Assembly (NCBI RefSeq): GCF_035582795.1
Contig: NC_134396.1
Span: 31,167,683 to 31,231,682 of the forward strand
Length of the DNA: 64,000 bases
Direction of reading: 5' to 3'
Origin: Mycteria americana
Lineage: Eukaryota; Chordata; Aves; Ciconiiformes; Ciconiidae
The stretch's first letter is position 1; each line of letters starts with the position of its first letter. The notes under the pieces are model-generated. The model searched no databases, was not told the DNA's origin, and saw only the letters and a list, made by a program, of their open reading frames with translations. Shown piece after piece: positions 50,401 through 60,800 of the stretch. Both the position numbers and the translations under genes were made by a program.

Positions 50401-53400
50401 GGTATGTAATAGTAAACAGAACCAGCTGCTATTTACTGCGTAATTTACTACAGCATATATTATCTGCATGTAAAGAAGCACATATTCCGTTTTGAGTTTG
50501 CATCAGAAACAGGCCTCATTCCACACCCATTTTTTTCCTTTTGTACTTCTCAGAAGAATGTGGTAGACTAAATTGTGTAACTGAGGAACAAACGAGTTTT
50601 TAGGGTGCAGTGTTTCTAGAGAACAGGCAAAATGAAGACCTGACCATAACTTGGAAAATGTCTAATCCAGTTGAAAGGGTGTGTGTGTTCACTTGGTGAA
50701 TCAAGCTTACACTAGTGTGTCTCCTGGCTTCCAAAGTCATTTCATCATCTGGTACATGAGATAAAATACAGATGTTTCACGCTAGAAACACAGAGCTCAA
50801 TCTCTTTTTTTTTTTTTTTCCCCCCCTTTTCTTGGCTTGCCCTGTCTTTTTAAAAGCCTGGATAACAGACACAGTCTGTTTCATTATTTCAGACCTGGAT
50901 ATGACTTATTAATGATTCCTGATATAAGTCAAACTGTTTGCCCAGCGAAGTATACCCCCAAAATAAATATCATTTTAGAAAGTTGTTTTTTTATAGAATG
51001 TTTTGGTTGTTGGAGTGTGTGCTCATAAAAATTCATAAGACTGGTCTATCATTTATCCTTGCATAAGAAATAGAAGTGAAAGCTTAAACATGGAAAAAAA
51101 AGTGTATTCCACATTCACAAAGGTTTTCATCCTCACCTAGATGGACTAGTTTCTTAAATTGCAAAGAAAGTCAGACTCTGTGTTGGTTTCTCTGTGGCAG
51201 GCTCTGATGTGCTGCCCTTTAATTTATGTTAGCATTGGAACCAAACAAAACAGCAGTCTTTATTTCCCAAAACTCACTTTGTCCTACATGGTACATGAAC
51301 ACAGTCACTAAAACCACAGTGGAACTCACTGAATCCATGTGGCTGGAAAAACCAAAGAGAAATGGCTTCATTATTTGTAAATACATTTCAAGGTCTAATA
51401 CCTCAACTCTCTGTTAGTAACATTTCTAAAGAAAAAGAGTAAATAGAAGACTAATGTGGTAAAAGCTGATGTAAACTATCAGATTTGGAAATTTTGGCTA
51501 TCTTCCTAGTTGTGTTGTCTTCCTACATTGTCTGGAGCAGGGCACGTGCTGAGGATGAGCTTGGTGCGATCTCATCTTCATTCCCATGACAGGGGCGAGG
51601 TTGTTTATTTCATACTTGGCCCCAACGCCAAGCTCAATCCCCCAAAGTGGGAGGACTAATAATTGTCTGGCCTGCATCCTTTAATTAGATTCTTTAATTC
51701 AGGCCATTGAAGCTCAGAGGCAGCTCTGCCATGGTGCTGCACCAATGTAAATGTGTTGAGGATACCAGTGCAAGAAGCGTATATTCATAAACGGGCAGAG
51801 AGGATGTGAGCCAAAAGCCAAATCTCAGCCACAGTCTTTCCCACACTGGGCTGGTGAACAAACGTGGAAGTATTTTAATATCCTCTGCAGAATGGACAAG
51901 CTTCTTGGACCATGCCCATGCTGCATGACAGGCTACCCTTAGAAACTGAGTTTGACAACAGATGAGATGGAAGATCTTTATGTTTTGCTAAGAAGAAATA
52001 ACCATGGAGAAAATCAAAGTAGCTACAAACAAGCTAAAGAACAAAAAAAGTAAACTAGGATAAAATATTCGGAGATCTATCCAGAGGAAGCAGTGAAAAA
52101 CTTGGAAAGATGCCATGACTTTGCACGCATGTATGAAAGAAAAAGTATTTGCTCTGTCCCCATAATCTTCTTTAAAATAAATAATGGAAAAGAGGAGGCC
52201 CTATGGCAATGTTTAAGAAGATCTGGAGAGGGATCATTGTTCTAGGCCCAGGGAGTTTTTCTGTACAGGTATGCCAGTCAGAATCCTCACTGACAGTAAG
52301 TTTCAAGGAGCACAGACAGGTTTTCATTTTGCCCATTCTTGTACTGATCCTACAGCATTGTTGAACAGAGCAATAAAAGACACTGGCTGCCTCTCCTAAA
52401 TTTTATTGGTTTTCAGAAAGCTTTTGACAATGAAGAAAATAATTGTAACAGTGAAACTCTGTTTTCTTTTTTTTTTTTCCCTTTAAAATTATCCACATAT
52501 TTGAAACATTATCTGGGTGTGAAATGTATTGCAGTCTCTAACTAGGAACTACCCTATTGGTGTGATGTACTGCTAGAGTTAAATATGGTTTGGTCTTGCC
52601 TGAATTCTTTATTTTTTGTTAAGGAGCTTCAGCATAGAACGGGAATTTCAAATATAAATGGCACAGTTGAAAATCTGGACTTAGCTGATATCTGCCTCTT
52701 GAATGCATCATCAAAAGAAATGAGTTGAAAGAGTGATATTCTAGCCAAAAAATCAACCATTTAGATTTTGTTGTTAATTAGCAAATGAAAATGACTGTTA
52801 GGAGAACCAGATGATCCTACAGTATCTGAGCAAGAAACCTCACAAACTGTTGATATATGTAGTTATTCAGGGTGTAAATTCAGTAAAGACAGTGACAACT
52901 TCATTAACATTTTGACTTGAAGGTTACTACTGTTTGGAAGCCTACCCTGGTGAGAAAAGGCCCAAGGTATCACCAAGTGCAACACCACTTTCTCAGCAGT
53001 TACATGGCACAGCTGCTGCCACGCTGCGGGAATCCCAGCAGGTCTATCCCAGAGAAGGTGAAGAGCCTCCAGCCATGTTCCCTGGGCTCCCATCACAGCT
53101 GCAGCAGGAATCCTGTGACTTTGGAGCAGTCATTAATGTTCAAGCCAGTACAGCTCTGAGACATAGGTAACTTACAGTTTGATGGTATTTTAACTACTGG
53201 AAGGAAGATGTATTTTAACTACTGGAACGAAAGAGAAATGGAACGCAAGATGGAGGGAAAGAGGTTTCACAGCACAGCAATGCTGATATATACAGAACTG
53301 CATCAGCTGCCTGCTCAAAAGAAAAAAAACTGACAATGAGTCACGTCATTTGACAGTGTGAGAAACAGATAACCAACAGATAGACCAAACTACAGATGTG

Positions 53401-56400
53401 CTCTTTCCATGGCACTGATGTAGATAGTCTCAAATTGAAAAACGTACTTACTCGTATGGATGAAACACAAGGAAATGCATGGAGAAGACGAACTTTCTAT
53501 TAGTATTTCTCTTTTTTAGGTCTCTCTGATCTTTTTCTGAAGCGAAGAAATGTTATTCCTTTTGATACAACATTTCTCCATAGATAGGCAATGAATAGAA
53601 ATGGTCAATATTTTTTCTGAAATTCTTTGTCAGTATATTTTGATTTTTAATGCAAGGTCATATAGATGTAAGGATAGTCATTCTTTGATGTGTTTGAGTC
53701 AAATAAAGACATAGGAATCATAAGAAAATTTGTATTTGATAGAAAAATAAAGCTGGAAGGGACCTTAAGTAATCTAATCTCTTGCTTCACTCAGTAAACA
53801 TCCCTGTCAGACGCTTTTCGTGTGTTCTTAAAGACCCCTGGTGATGGAAATCCCAAAACCTCCTCAAAGATTCTACTATTACTCCATTATTCCATTTGAA
53901 AGTCCTCTTTTTTCCAATGCTGAATCTAAAAGTAATTTTCTGGATTTTAAGTCCTGTTTACCACACTTACAGAGACCTGACCTATTCCAATCTTCTTTGT
54001 GATTGTGTTCCTCTTAGCTTTCTCATTTGGTTCCAAGCCCCTCATTTAGCTTAACCTTTCATTGTAAATAATTTTTTCCCTAGATTTCTGGTAATCCTTA
54101 CTGTTTCCTTTCTAATTGGCCCAGTTCTTTCTTTAAACACTGTTCCCAAAATCGAACATGTTATTCCAGCTGATGCTTTACAACTATAAAGAGAGTGAAA
54201 GCATTATATGACACTGACTTTTCTCTTTGTTTACAGGGATCAGCAAAGCAGCTATTGAAACTCTAGAGGAAATTTTACCCTTTGTTGGAGGGTATGGCGT
54301 ACATGTAATTAAAAAGTACCACTTGCAATCCTAACTATTGAGATTCCACATACTGCACAGGTTTCACTTAGAAAGAATGAATATTCATAGCAAATGAGTT
54401 TTAATTTTTGTGCTGGGTGATAAATTCACCATTAGTACTGCCTCATTTGGTAACATAACCTATTTAATTGTACTTTATATAACTGACATAATGGGAACGA
54501 CAAATATTCTACTATGCACTTTTCATTTAACACTTTTTTAACAAGAAATTTGTGACAGTACTGGGATGCATTTGAACATGCTTATGAAGGAAAATAATTT
54601 TAAAAATTAATACAAATCATTCCCTTCAAGAGCTTTAAATTTTAAAAGCATTTTCCTTCCAAATCCTTTATTGTTTTTTGGAACAGAGAATTGTTTTTCC
54701 CATGCTATAGATGAGGGAACCAAGAAAGAACGGATTATTTTGTGAAGGATGTGGAAATGGCCAACGTAGGACAAGAACTCCAAAATGTAATTCTGCATCC
54801 TGTGTTTGGTCCCTTAGGCAGAGGTGCATGCCTATATTGGAGAAGGGAAAAGAAGAGAGCTTGCTTTTAAACACACCGTACACACACACACACACATACA
54901 CACACAGAGACACACATTTGATTCTTTTCTATTTCCTCCAACTTACATTCGCTTCTGTGTAGGGAATTGATAGCCACAAAACTGGTCTAACACATAGCCT
55001 GTAAGGCTCCCAGTACTTTAGATAAGGAACTCCTAGTACCTTAATCTATTATCTATCTTTTATCTTTTTCATCTTTTTTATCTTTTTATCTTTTATTTTT
55101 TAATCCTTTATCTATCCAGATAAGGTAACTCCCCGATAAGGAACACCTAAGTTGTATTAAAATGTTATGCTATTTGCAGGAAGATGAATTTCAGCCTGTG
55201 AAACCAATGCTTTTGGTCAGTATATTTTTAAAATGACAATGAGTTTGACAAAAGTGCAGTGTGACTCAAGCTGCAAGATCTTGATATCCTCTTTCTAAGA
55301 CTTTTCATAGTCTTCAGAGAAACAGAAAAGATTAAGGGATCTGTTGCAACTTACCATTCCAGAACTTCCCATTGGGTGGAGAATTTCTTGGATTCAGACA
55401 CTGCCCACGAGATAGCTGGAAACTGTTTTTGCATCCAGTACAGTTCTCGTAGCTGTACCCAACACATGTTGCACAGCTCCTGTGGCAAGGTTCGCATTCT
55501 CTAGAGATTTCATCAGTGAAGAAGCCATCTCCACACTCACTCACACATGTGCCACCTGCAACAGAAACAGAGCCTCACATCATGGTGTCTACTGACGCCT
55601 GTCAATCCTGATGAAGAGGTACCTCACCTATAGCATCTCTCTGTCTCCAGCAAGAAACAGTTAAAGAAAAAAGCAGTATATAAGAACCCATGAAACTTTT
55701 TGTAGCTATATAAACTCTTTTTTTTTAGTGTGAAACCTAAATTCAGCTCAGTTGCTTACGCAAATTTACAAACTTCAAACCAATCTGCACTTAAATATAT
55801 ATCTAGATGGGTTTTCATCCATATCCTAAATGCTGGCACATACAAATCTTATGAAAGTCCAAATCTGGAAAAAATTTTATGGTTGAGTCCCAGTTTTTAT
55901 ACTGGGCCAATATAAAATCTAAGTCCAGAATTCCCTAAGACTGTTAGATATATGCAAATGTGGAGGAGTGGATGAATCTTCAGTTTCTGGTGAATATAAA
56001 GCTAAACTCAGGTAAATCTGATTCAATTTAAGGGTTAGCATACTGCAGCAAAGCCCCTAGAAGTTGTTACACTGATAGATTTTTGAGCTTCCTCCAATTT
56101 CAATTAAAAAAACCATAGACCACTAGATCACCTCAGGTTGTGACCACAGTTTTCCGTAAGCGTGATGCTTTCGTACTTCACTACTGGGCACCTTCAGCAG
56201 GCAATGCACAAGAATACCATAACCTCAAGATTTCCTGTGATTCATATTTGGCACCATGTCTGAACCAAATCTGCGTGATTTATGGCTTCATAATAAAGCT
56301 AAGAGGTTCCTAGTCTTGTGTGCATCTGATGTGGAATTTAGTGGTTTTAACTGAGCTCGTTTCAGAGTGTTTAAGGCTCGTTACTTTATGTGGACCTGAA

Positions 56401-57852
56401 AGTCAAAGTAAAACTAGACTTGCAAATAGTAAATAGTAAGGAAATGTTTCCATGTCTTTCTGTGAGTTAAAAACCCCTCCTTTCACAAAGTCTAAATCAA
56501 ATACATTGGTTTTTTTGTATTTGCCCAAAAGAGTGGAAATGCATTAAAAACAAAACTGGAAAAAAAACAAGTGGGGATTTGTAGTCAAAGGTATGGAGCC
56601 TTTGAACCAAACGGCACCATTGGCTAACATAACCACCTTATGTTAATGCAAAGGACCTGATTCTGCAAAGTTCTAGCTCCCCTCAGCCTCCACTTGTCTG
56701 CCATAGAAGAGATTTATGAATTGGAGAAGTTGGGTCCAGATTCTTTCTCTAATGAAAAAGTCTAAAATACTTTTGTATATATGCCATACTTGGTACTTTG
56801 CTTACCTGAGAGATAAAAGCCTTCCTTACACGAGTCACACTTGTCCTTGTCACAGCTATCACAGTTGCTAGGACACTCTCTACACTGCAGAGAACTTTCA
56901 TCTCTGTAGGTATTTTCTGGGCAGTATTCATAGCAATGCTGCTTATACCTGTAAGATAAAGTAGAACATCATTAGTAAGTTTCTTCTGAGGTCACTGAGT
57001 TTGTTTTCTGTATGTTTCTAGATATGGTAATGGTAAAGCTCTATTCTCATGCTAATAAACAGAAATTATTCCTCTAATGAAGGATTCAAAGTGTATCTGT
57101 GGTTATGTTACTTATTCAACTGGCAAATATTAACAAGTCGTGTTTTCTAATCTCAGGGTTCTTAAGTATAAATAATTTGATTGTCTTTTTTAAATGTAGG
57201 CACAAAGATGAGTGCACGCTAAATTAGAAATTACTGTATCGTGGTTGTAAAGAGTTGACTGCTTGCAAAAATATATAATCCAATGCCATTATTTATAGCT
57301 AGATTGAAGACCCTTTTTAACAACATTTTCTTTTGTCATGGTATTTTTTACAGAGATCTCTTAACTGCCTCTTTGAAAAGCAGTAGAGTTCTTGTTTTCC
57401 CTCCATTTAAGTTAAACTTTCAATTAATCTATATATTTTTTCCTTTTCTTAACCTCCTTACATTGTTAAGTGTGCCTGAACTGCAAATACCAGAATTGAA
57501 CACAATATACTAAGAGCATACTAGTTCCAAATCCAGAGGCACTGTTTAACTTTTAGACCCTCTGTGTTCCATAGTCCTCTCTTCAAAAATGCAAAGTTCA
57601 CATAAGTCCATAAAGTTTAACAGGCCTTGATAGTGAGCGATTGACTAGTTTTTCAGCATTTCCCAAGCCTTTTTCCAAAGTTACTGTTTTCTGATAGACA
57701 GTACTTAAAAGGAATGGGATAACATTCACAGCACAGATCTATGTAGTGAAGCACATATTTTTGCTTTAGAAAAATGTTTAGGCATGAAGATGTATACATC
57801 TATACTTACATGTAATAGTTCTGAATGCATGTTATACAGATTCTTGGGTCAT
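29048..57852 (-). CDS. PCSK5: Proprotein convertase PC5/PC6, isoform B 3' part: 13 exons, Cys-rich region, TM and acidic tail (partial)
   Basis: Calcium-dependent subtilisin-like convertase of the secretory pathway that cleaves precursors after paired basic residues. Only its C-terminal part lies here. Thirteen exons join in frame into 2456 nt (817 complete residues) with matching phases at all 12 internal junctions. They encode about 13 furin-like modules of the form CxxCxxxCxxC (for example [33 protein letters not shown]), a transmembrane segment of about 22 residues (29404-29339), and a tail with two acidic clusters. The tail marks the long membrane isoform PC5B, whose acidic clusters direct trans-Golgi sorting. 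The order of landmarks ([41 protein letters not shown]) matches mammalian PCSK5. The catalytic half and the PC5A terminal exon lie beyond position 64000. It converges with RFK. Confidence 0.96.
30037..30223 (-). CDS. PCSK5: PCSK5 exon l (5' boundary inferred)
   Basis: The donor is GTAGGA. It encodes [31 protein letters not shown] and [18 protein letters not shown]. The chosen acceptor (TTCTGTGCCCGAAG) follows a T-rich tract, matches the phase 0 end of exon k, and aligns with mammalian GEKFNCEKC. A start three bases later would keep the frame. The open frame continues upstream to 30321, but using those starts would break phase or lack homology. Confidence 0.82.
31791..31906 (-). CDS. PCSK5: PCSK5 exon k, 116 nt
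   Basis: The acceptor is TTGCCTTCCTAG and the donor GTACTT. It encodes [19 protein letters not shown], then [12 protein letters not shown] and a tail ETPGQE. It matches the mammalian CVWSY..MGGICTSDCLVGEY segment, so this is not chance. It is the only exon here that ends in phase 0. It is too short for simple ORF detection. Confidence 0.9.
33919..33946. repeat. Poly(A) run in a PCSK5 intron
   Basis: About 19 A, then GAAAAAA, lying 60-85 bp past the donor of exon j on the gene's strand (poly-T on that strand). Confidence 0.85.
34005..34222 (-). CDS. PCSK5: PCSK5 exon j
   Basis: The acceptor is GATCTGTTTCAG and the donor GTAAAA. It encodes [39 protein letters not shown] and [13 protein letters not shown], so it spans two module cores. 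It is 218 nt long, phase 2 to 1. Confidence 0.93.
35424..35601 (-). CDS. PCSK5: PCSK5 exon i
   Basis: The acceptor is GCTGTCTGTGCAG and the donor GTAAGG. With the previous exon it forms [20 protein letters not shown], then [11 protein letters not shown] and [19 protein letters not shown]. It is 178 nt long, phase 1 to 2. Confidence 0.93.
35925..35989. repeat. 33-bp tandem duplication in a PCSK5 intron
   Basis: TAGTAATTAG(G/A)AAACTTTC then TATCT(GT/AC)ATTGCC occurs twice with a period of 33 bp and about three to four differences. It lies about 320 bp upstream of exon i on the gene's strand. Confidence 0.85.
37235..37465 (-). CDS. PCSK5: PCSK5 exon h
   Basis: The acceptor is TTTCTCCATTTCAG and the donor GTAAGT. 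It encodes [18 protein letters not shown], then [11 protein letters not shown] and SCANNRYLL. It is 231 nt long, phase 1 to 1. Confidence 0.93.
37962..38198 (-). CDS. PCSK5: PCSK5 exon g, weak donor
   Basis: The acceptor is TTCTCTGTAG. The donor AAG|GTTGGC has GT but departs from GTRAGT. It encodes [44 protein letters not shown] and EDCQ. It is 237 nt long, phase 1 to 1. Confidence 0.92.
39235..39452 (-). CDS. PCSK5: PCSK5 exon f
   Basis: The acceptor is TTTTCATTCAATAG and the donor GTATTA. It encodes [19 protein letters not shown] and the highly conserved [18 protein letters not shown]. It is 218 nt long, phase 2 to 1. Confidence 0.93.
41754..41949 (-). CDS. PCSK5: PCSK5 exon e
   Basis: The acceptor is CTCTTTTGCCAG and the donor GTAAGT. 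It encodes [29 protein letters not shown] and [14 protein letters not shown]. It is 196 nt long, phase 1 to 2. Confidence 0.93.
42472..42555 (-). CDS. PCSK5: PCSK5 exon d, 84 nt with a 9-A run
   Basis: The acceptor is TTTCATCCCAG and the donor GTAAGA. It encodes (D)[15 protein letters not shown] then ICTSCPEG. Phases 1 to 1 fit exon c and exon e. The lysine codons form a run of nine A on the coding strand (T run at 42543-42551). It is too short for simple ORF detection. Confidence 0.9.
43890..43939. repeat. 12-bp inverted repeat enclosing a second small hairpin
   Basis: TGCTGTCCCTGG (43890-43901) pairs exactly with CCAGGGACAGCA (43928-43939). Between them CATGA (43908-43912) pairs with TCATG (43918-43922). 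Confidence 0.8.
44812..44856. repeat. Perfect 17-bp inverted repeat with 11-nt loop
   Basis: The left arm AGGGGGAGAGATTTACC (44812-44828) and right arm GGTAAATCTCTCCCCCT (44840-44856) are exact reverse complements around ATTAAGTTGAA. It lies in the 12.8-kb PCSK5 intron. Its function is unknown. Confidence 0.9.
48361..49382 (-). mobile_element. CR1-type LINE, 5'-truncated, long open ORF2 C-terminal region
   Basis: The minus strand reads open for 271 codons (49318-48503). It includes [11 protein letters not shown], the FADDTKLGG polymerase motif, [37 protein letters not shown] and [11 protein letters not shown]. The 3' end has two ATTCTATGA copies (48361-48378), the CR1 hallmark. One frame break lies upstream, near the VTS/PQG segment. 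It is far better preserved than the other two CR1 copies. It sits in the same orientation as PCSK5, in its 12.8-kb intron. Confidence 0.92.
54872..54916. repeat. (CA)n microsatellite
   Basis: An interrupted CA run with about 16 dinucleotides, broken by GT, TA and GAGA, in the intron between PCSK5 exons d and c. Confidence 0.9.
55020..55146. repeat. TATCTTTT-rich low-complexity tract with GATA motifs
   Basis: Repeated TATCTTTT units on the plus strand (GATA on the minus strand), at least seven within about 80 bp. They are bordered by GATAAGGAACTCC-like repeats at 55021 and 55129-55146. The tract lies about 210 bp from exon c. Confidence 0.75.
55355..55555 (-). CDS. PCSK5: PCSK5 exon c
   Basis: The acceptor is TTTCTGTTGCAG and the donor GTAAGT. 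It encodes [27 protein letters not shown] and a linker ending NGKFWN, a landmark shared with mammalian PC5B. It is 201 nt long, phase 1 to 1, and is followed by the 12.8-kb intron. Confidence 0.93.
56806..56948 (-). CDS. PCSK5: PCSK5 exon b
   Basis: The acceptor is ATCTTACAG and the donor GTAAGC. It encodes [17 protein letters not shown], then [11 protein letters not shown] and [12 protein letters not shown]. It is 143 nt long, phase 2 to 1. Confidence 0.92.
57810..57852 (-). CDS. PCSK5: PCSK5 exon a (first in window), 43-nt short exon
   Basis: The acceptor is TTTTAATTTCAG and the donor GTAAGT. It encodes (D)[14 protein letters not shown] in phase 1 to phase 2. It corresponds to the end of one Cys-rich module and joins exactly to the next exon (YKQHCYEYC). 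It is too short to stand out as an ORF. The supporting evidence is splice sites, phase and homology to the LDDP.TCTSC..GYY segment of mammalian PC5B. Confidence 0.85.
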
Positions 57853-60800
57853 CTGAAATTAAAAATGTGAAATTATGTAAATAATATTCAGAGTTAATTC
57901 TGAATTCAGAATTCTAAAAAGAATTGTTGCTACACCATGTTTATTTTAGTATTTCTTACCTTAAAATCATTACAGCCATAACTAGAACATTATTATCTCT
58001 GAATCTCTGTTTACGTTTTTTTGAGATAAAAACTCGTCCACAATCAGGTCCTGGCCTGTATTTTTGCAGTGACTTGTGACTTTTGAGTCCTCAGCATAAG
58101 GTACCTAGAAGGTGCTGAGTGCTTAGAAAGTGCTGTTCTGAAAAGCAGAACCTTCCCAGGAGCTCAGGTTGGGCAAAATGAACTCTTAAAAGGAGACTCT
58201 AAGTTATTGAAATCTGTCGTTTCATCCTATTTCTTTATTTGTTGCAGAGATAAGTTAAAGGCTTTTGGCACCTCTGAAAGCAAACTTTTCAAAAACATGT
58301 AAGTAATCAGGTTAATCTTAAAAATCCTGAGCTAGACAAAACACCTTTCTATATTGGGTGGGGAGCAGGCAAGGCTTTTGGGTAAACTTTGTCATCAGAA
58401 AATTAATTTTTGCAACCAAAAATTTTGTTGAATGAACAGAAAAGTGTTATACAACTTCTTAAAACTGTTACAATGAAGGATATGGCTTTATGCTCACATA
58501 AAGTGAAGAATATTTTCTATAACCTTCCATTATCTTCTATTAGCTTGCTATTTCTTTTACCTTAGTCAAATATCCCAAAGGGAGCAGAATGGAAAGAAAC
58601 AGAACAACCTGGGTGAATGTATTTATAAACTGTTCTACTATGAAATGCCTATAAATTATTTTTGATATTAATAGTACTCATAAGGCTAAATTTTCACTGA
58701 GTCTGTTTGAACTGTGTCTACAATAAATCACACTTTACACATGCAAACTTATTAGGCAACATGCACTTGGTTTTGCAAGTAGTTTTAGCAATTTATTTAT
58801 GAGGTGTAAAGTTTTACTCAGAAATGCTGCAGATCTGTGAAAATACTCTCTTTACTGTTTAGAGCACAAACAGAAACAGCAATCACCTGATCTAGTATTC
58901 TTTGCATTAGATTTTATGTTAAGGCAGGAAATACTCTTAAGATATGAAAATATTTTCTATGAAGTCTTCCTTTACTTCTAGATAAAAGACATTTGGTTTG
59001 TCCAGGACTTCTTTTTGAATGATTTCTGAAACAGTAATATTGCTTCTGAATAGGGACGCTTCCTGAGACAGTTTTTTCCCCAATTCATTTGTGTGGGTTT
59101 TTTTTCCTTACAGTGTTTATAGAGCATTGTTAGGAGCCAGGTTGATATGATGATAAATCAGCATATTTATACCTTTTGAAAATTATTATGGTATGGCACA
59201 TACAGTCCTTATGTTTCATTGATGGAAAGAATAGAGTACGTGTCAAAGAGACATTGTTAAAATTCCTGGAGTCGTTTGCGGGTTTAGTAACTAACTCTCC
59301 ATGTACTTTCTGGCTTTTATGAAGAAAGGACTCTTTCCCTTCCCTTCTTGCCTGTGGGAGGTTCTGATGACATTTTTCTTTCCTAACTACCCTCTCAGTT
59401 TTGCCTGTATGGATGGCTATCTATATAGCTCGGTTTGAGACAGATTTCAGCAGTAATTGCAAACAAAGACACAATGTCTGGTTGTCCTCTGGAAAGAGAT
59501 TGGAAAAATGAAGTATTAAGTGACCATTAAGTAAAGACCATGTATTTTGAGTTGGTTTAGGATCTAAGAGAAAGTATCTAGGAACAAATGGGTAAAACCT
59601 GTTTGTTTAGATTGTGGATTGGGGTACATATTGTGGAGAGGGCAAAAAAATGTGTCACAAATAGCACTTGCATCCTGCTGTTTACACAAAGTTTAGACAG
59701 AAGTGGTAATAGTAAATACCTTATTAGAAGGCCACAAATTTCATGGTTTGCTGTATTTCACTTGGGAATGCATTGAGTCTTTCTTCAAACCTAAGATTTT
59801 GGAGGCCAGGGAGAATTTCTTGACAATTTTGCAAAATGAAAACATGCAGTCCTTGGGCTAGTGTGACCTAAGTTCATTTCCCAATTTGTCTACTATGTTA
59901 TGTTATTTATCAGCCCTTGCTGAACCATTGCTCTTTCTCTTAAGGACATACCCACTAAATAGAAGCTCTACCACCTTCTATACTTATAGTTTCTGAATTT
60001 AAACTGTTGAGGAATAATGAACATAGTTTAGAAAGGAATGCAAAGATGGCAACAGTCTGATAGCAGGTGGAGAGAAAACTAAATATACAACTATTCCTGC
60101 AATAGTGAATTTGGTGTTTAACACGTCATGTTTCCAAAATCTTGGAAATGAATTTTAAGAATGAACTAAGTCTAGGGAATTTTATGGATATGTATGTGCA
60201 GTTCTTCAGCAGTGGCCCCTTTAAAATCTGCCACAATCAGTTCTTGGACTAGCAGTAACAAACATCCTACATTCGCTGAGACCTTCACTTGCCCATAAAA
60301 TAGCAAGATCTCTGTGGCACACAGTGGGTTGGTTGGTATGTCATGCTCCAAAAGACTTCTTGTCATAAGAACTGCTAGTATTTCATCTATATTTTACAGT
60401 TTCCATTTGCATTGATTTCCACTATGTTGAGCCTAGGCTACTCTTTTGAAGACAGAAACAAAAGTGATCTTGATAGCATTGGAAACAGGATGCAACCAAT
60501 TTTAAAATATAAGGTCTCAGACACAAACAAGTCTTCAGTGACTTTCTGGTTTGATTGCAGTTTTCTTAGTTAAGATCGTACAGAGTTCATAGAAAAAGTA
60601 ATTTGGTTTCTTTTCTTATTGTAATAAACTGATACCCCTGTTCCCTCCTCCACGCCCCACTCTTCTCAAGTACAATACATTTGGAGTGCAGCTATGTTAT
60701 AATGCAGGAAAGGTATGTGCAAAGATTAAATATTGGTCAAAGGCCAAACATTCATGCATCCTGTTGAAACTCTCGGATTTGAAATGGATTAGTGGTTTTT

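Larger units (their letters stand above)
42556..55354 (-). other. PCSK5: 12.8-kb PCSK5 intron between exons c and d
   Basis: The largest complete intron here. It holds the well-preserved CR1 copy, two inverted repeats (43890-43939 and 44812-44856), a weaker CTCF-like match (46560-46573), the CA microsatellite and the GATA tract. I found no further PCSK5 exon; the phases of exons c and d join directly. Confidence 0.75.

Noticed and set aside
52863-53170. Minus-strand text resembling QQLC of the PC5A C-terminal PLAC domain
   Set aside because: Only a four-residue likeness without the other cysteines. The PC5A terminal exon follows an earlier Cys-rich module and should lie beyond 64000.
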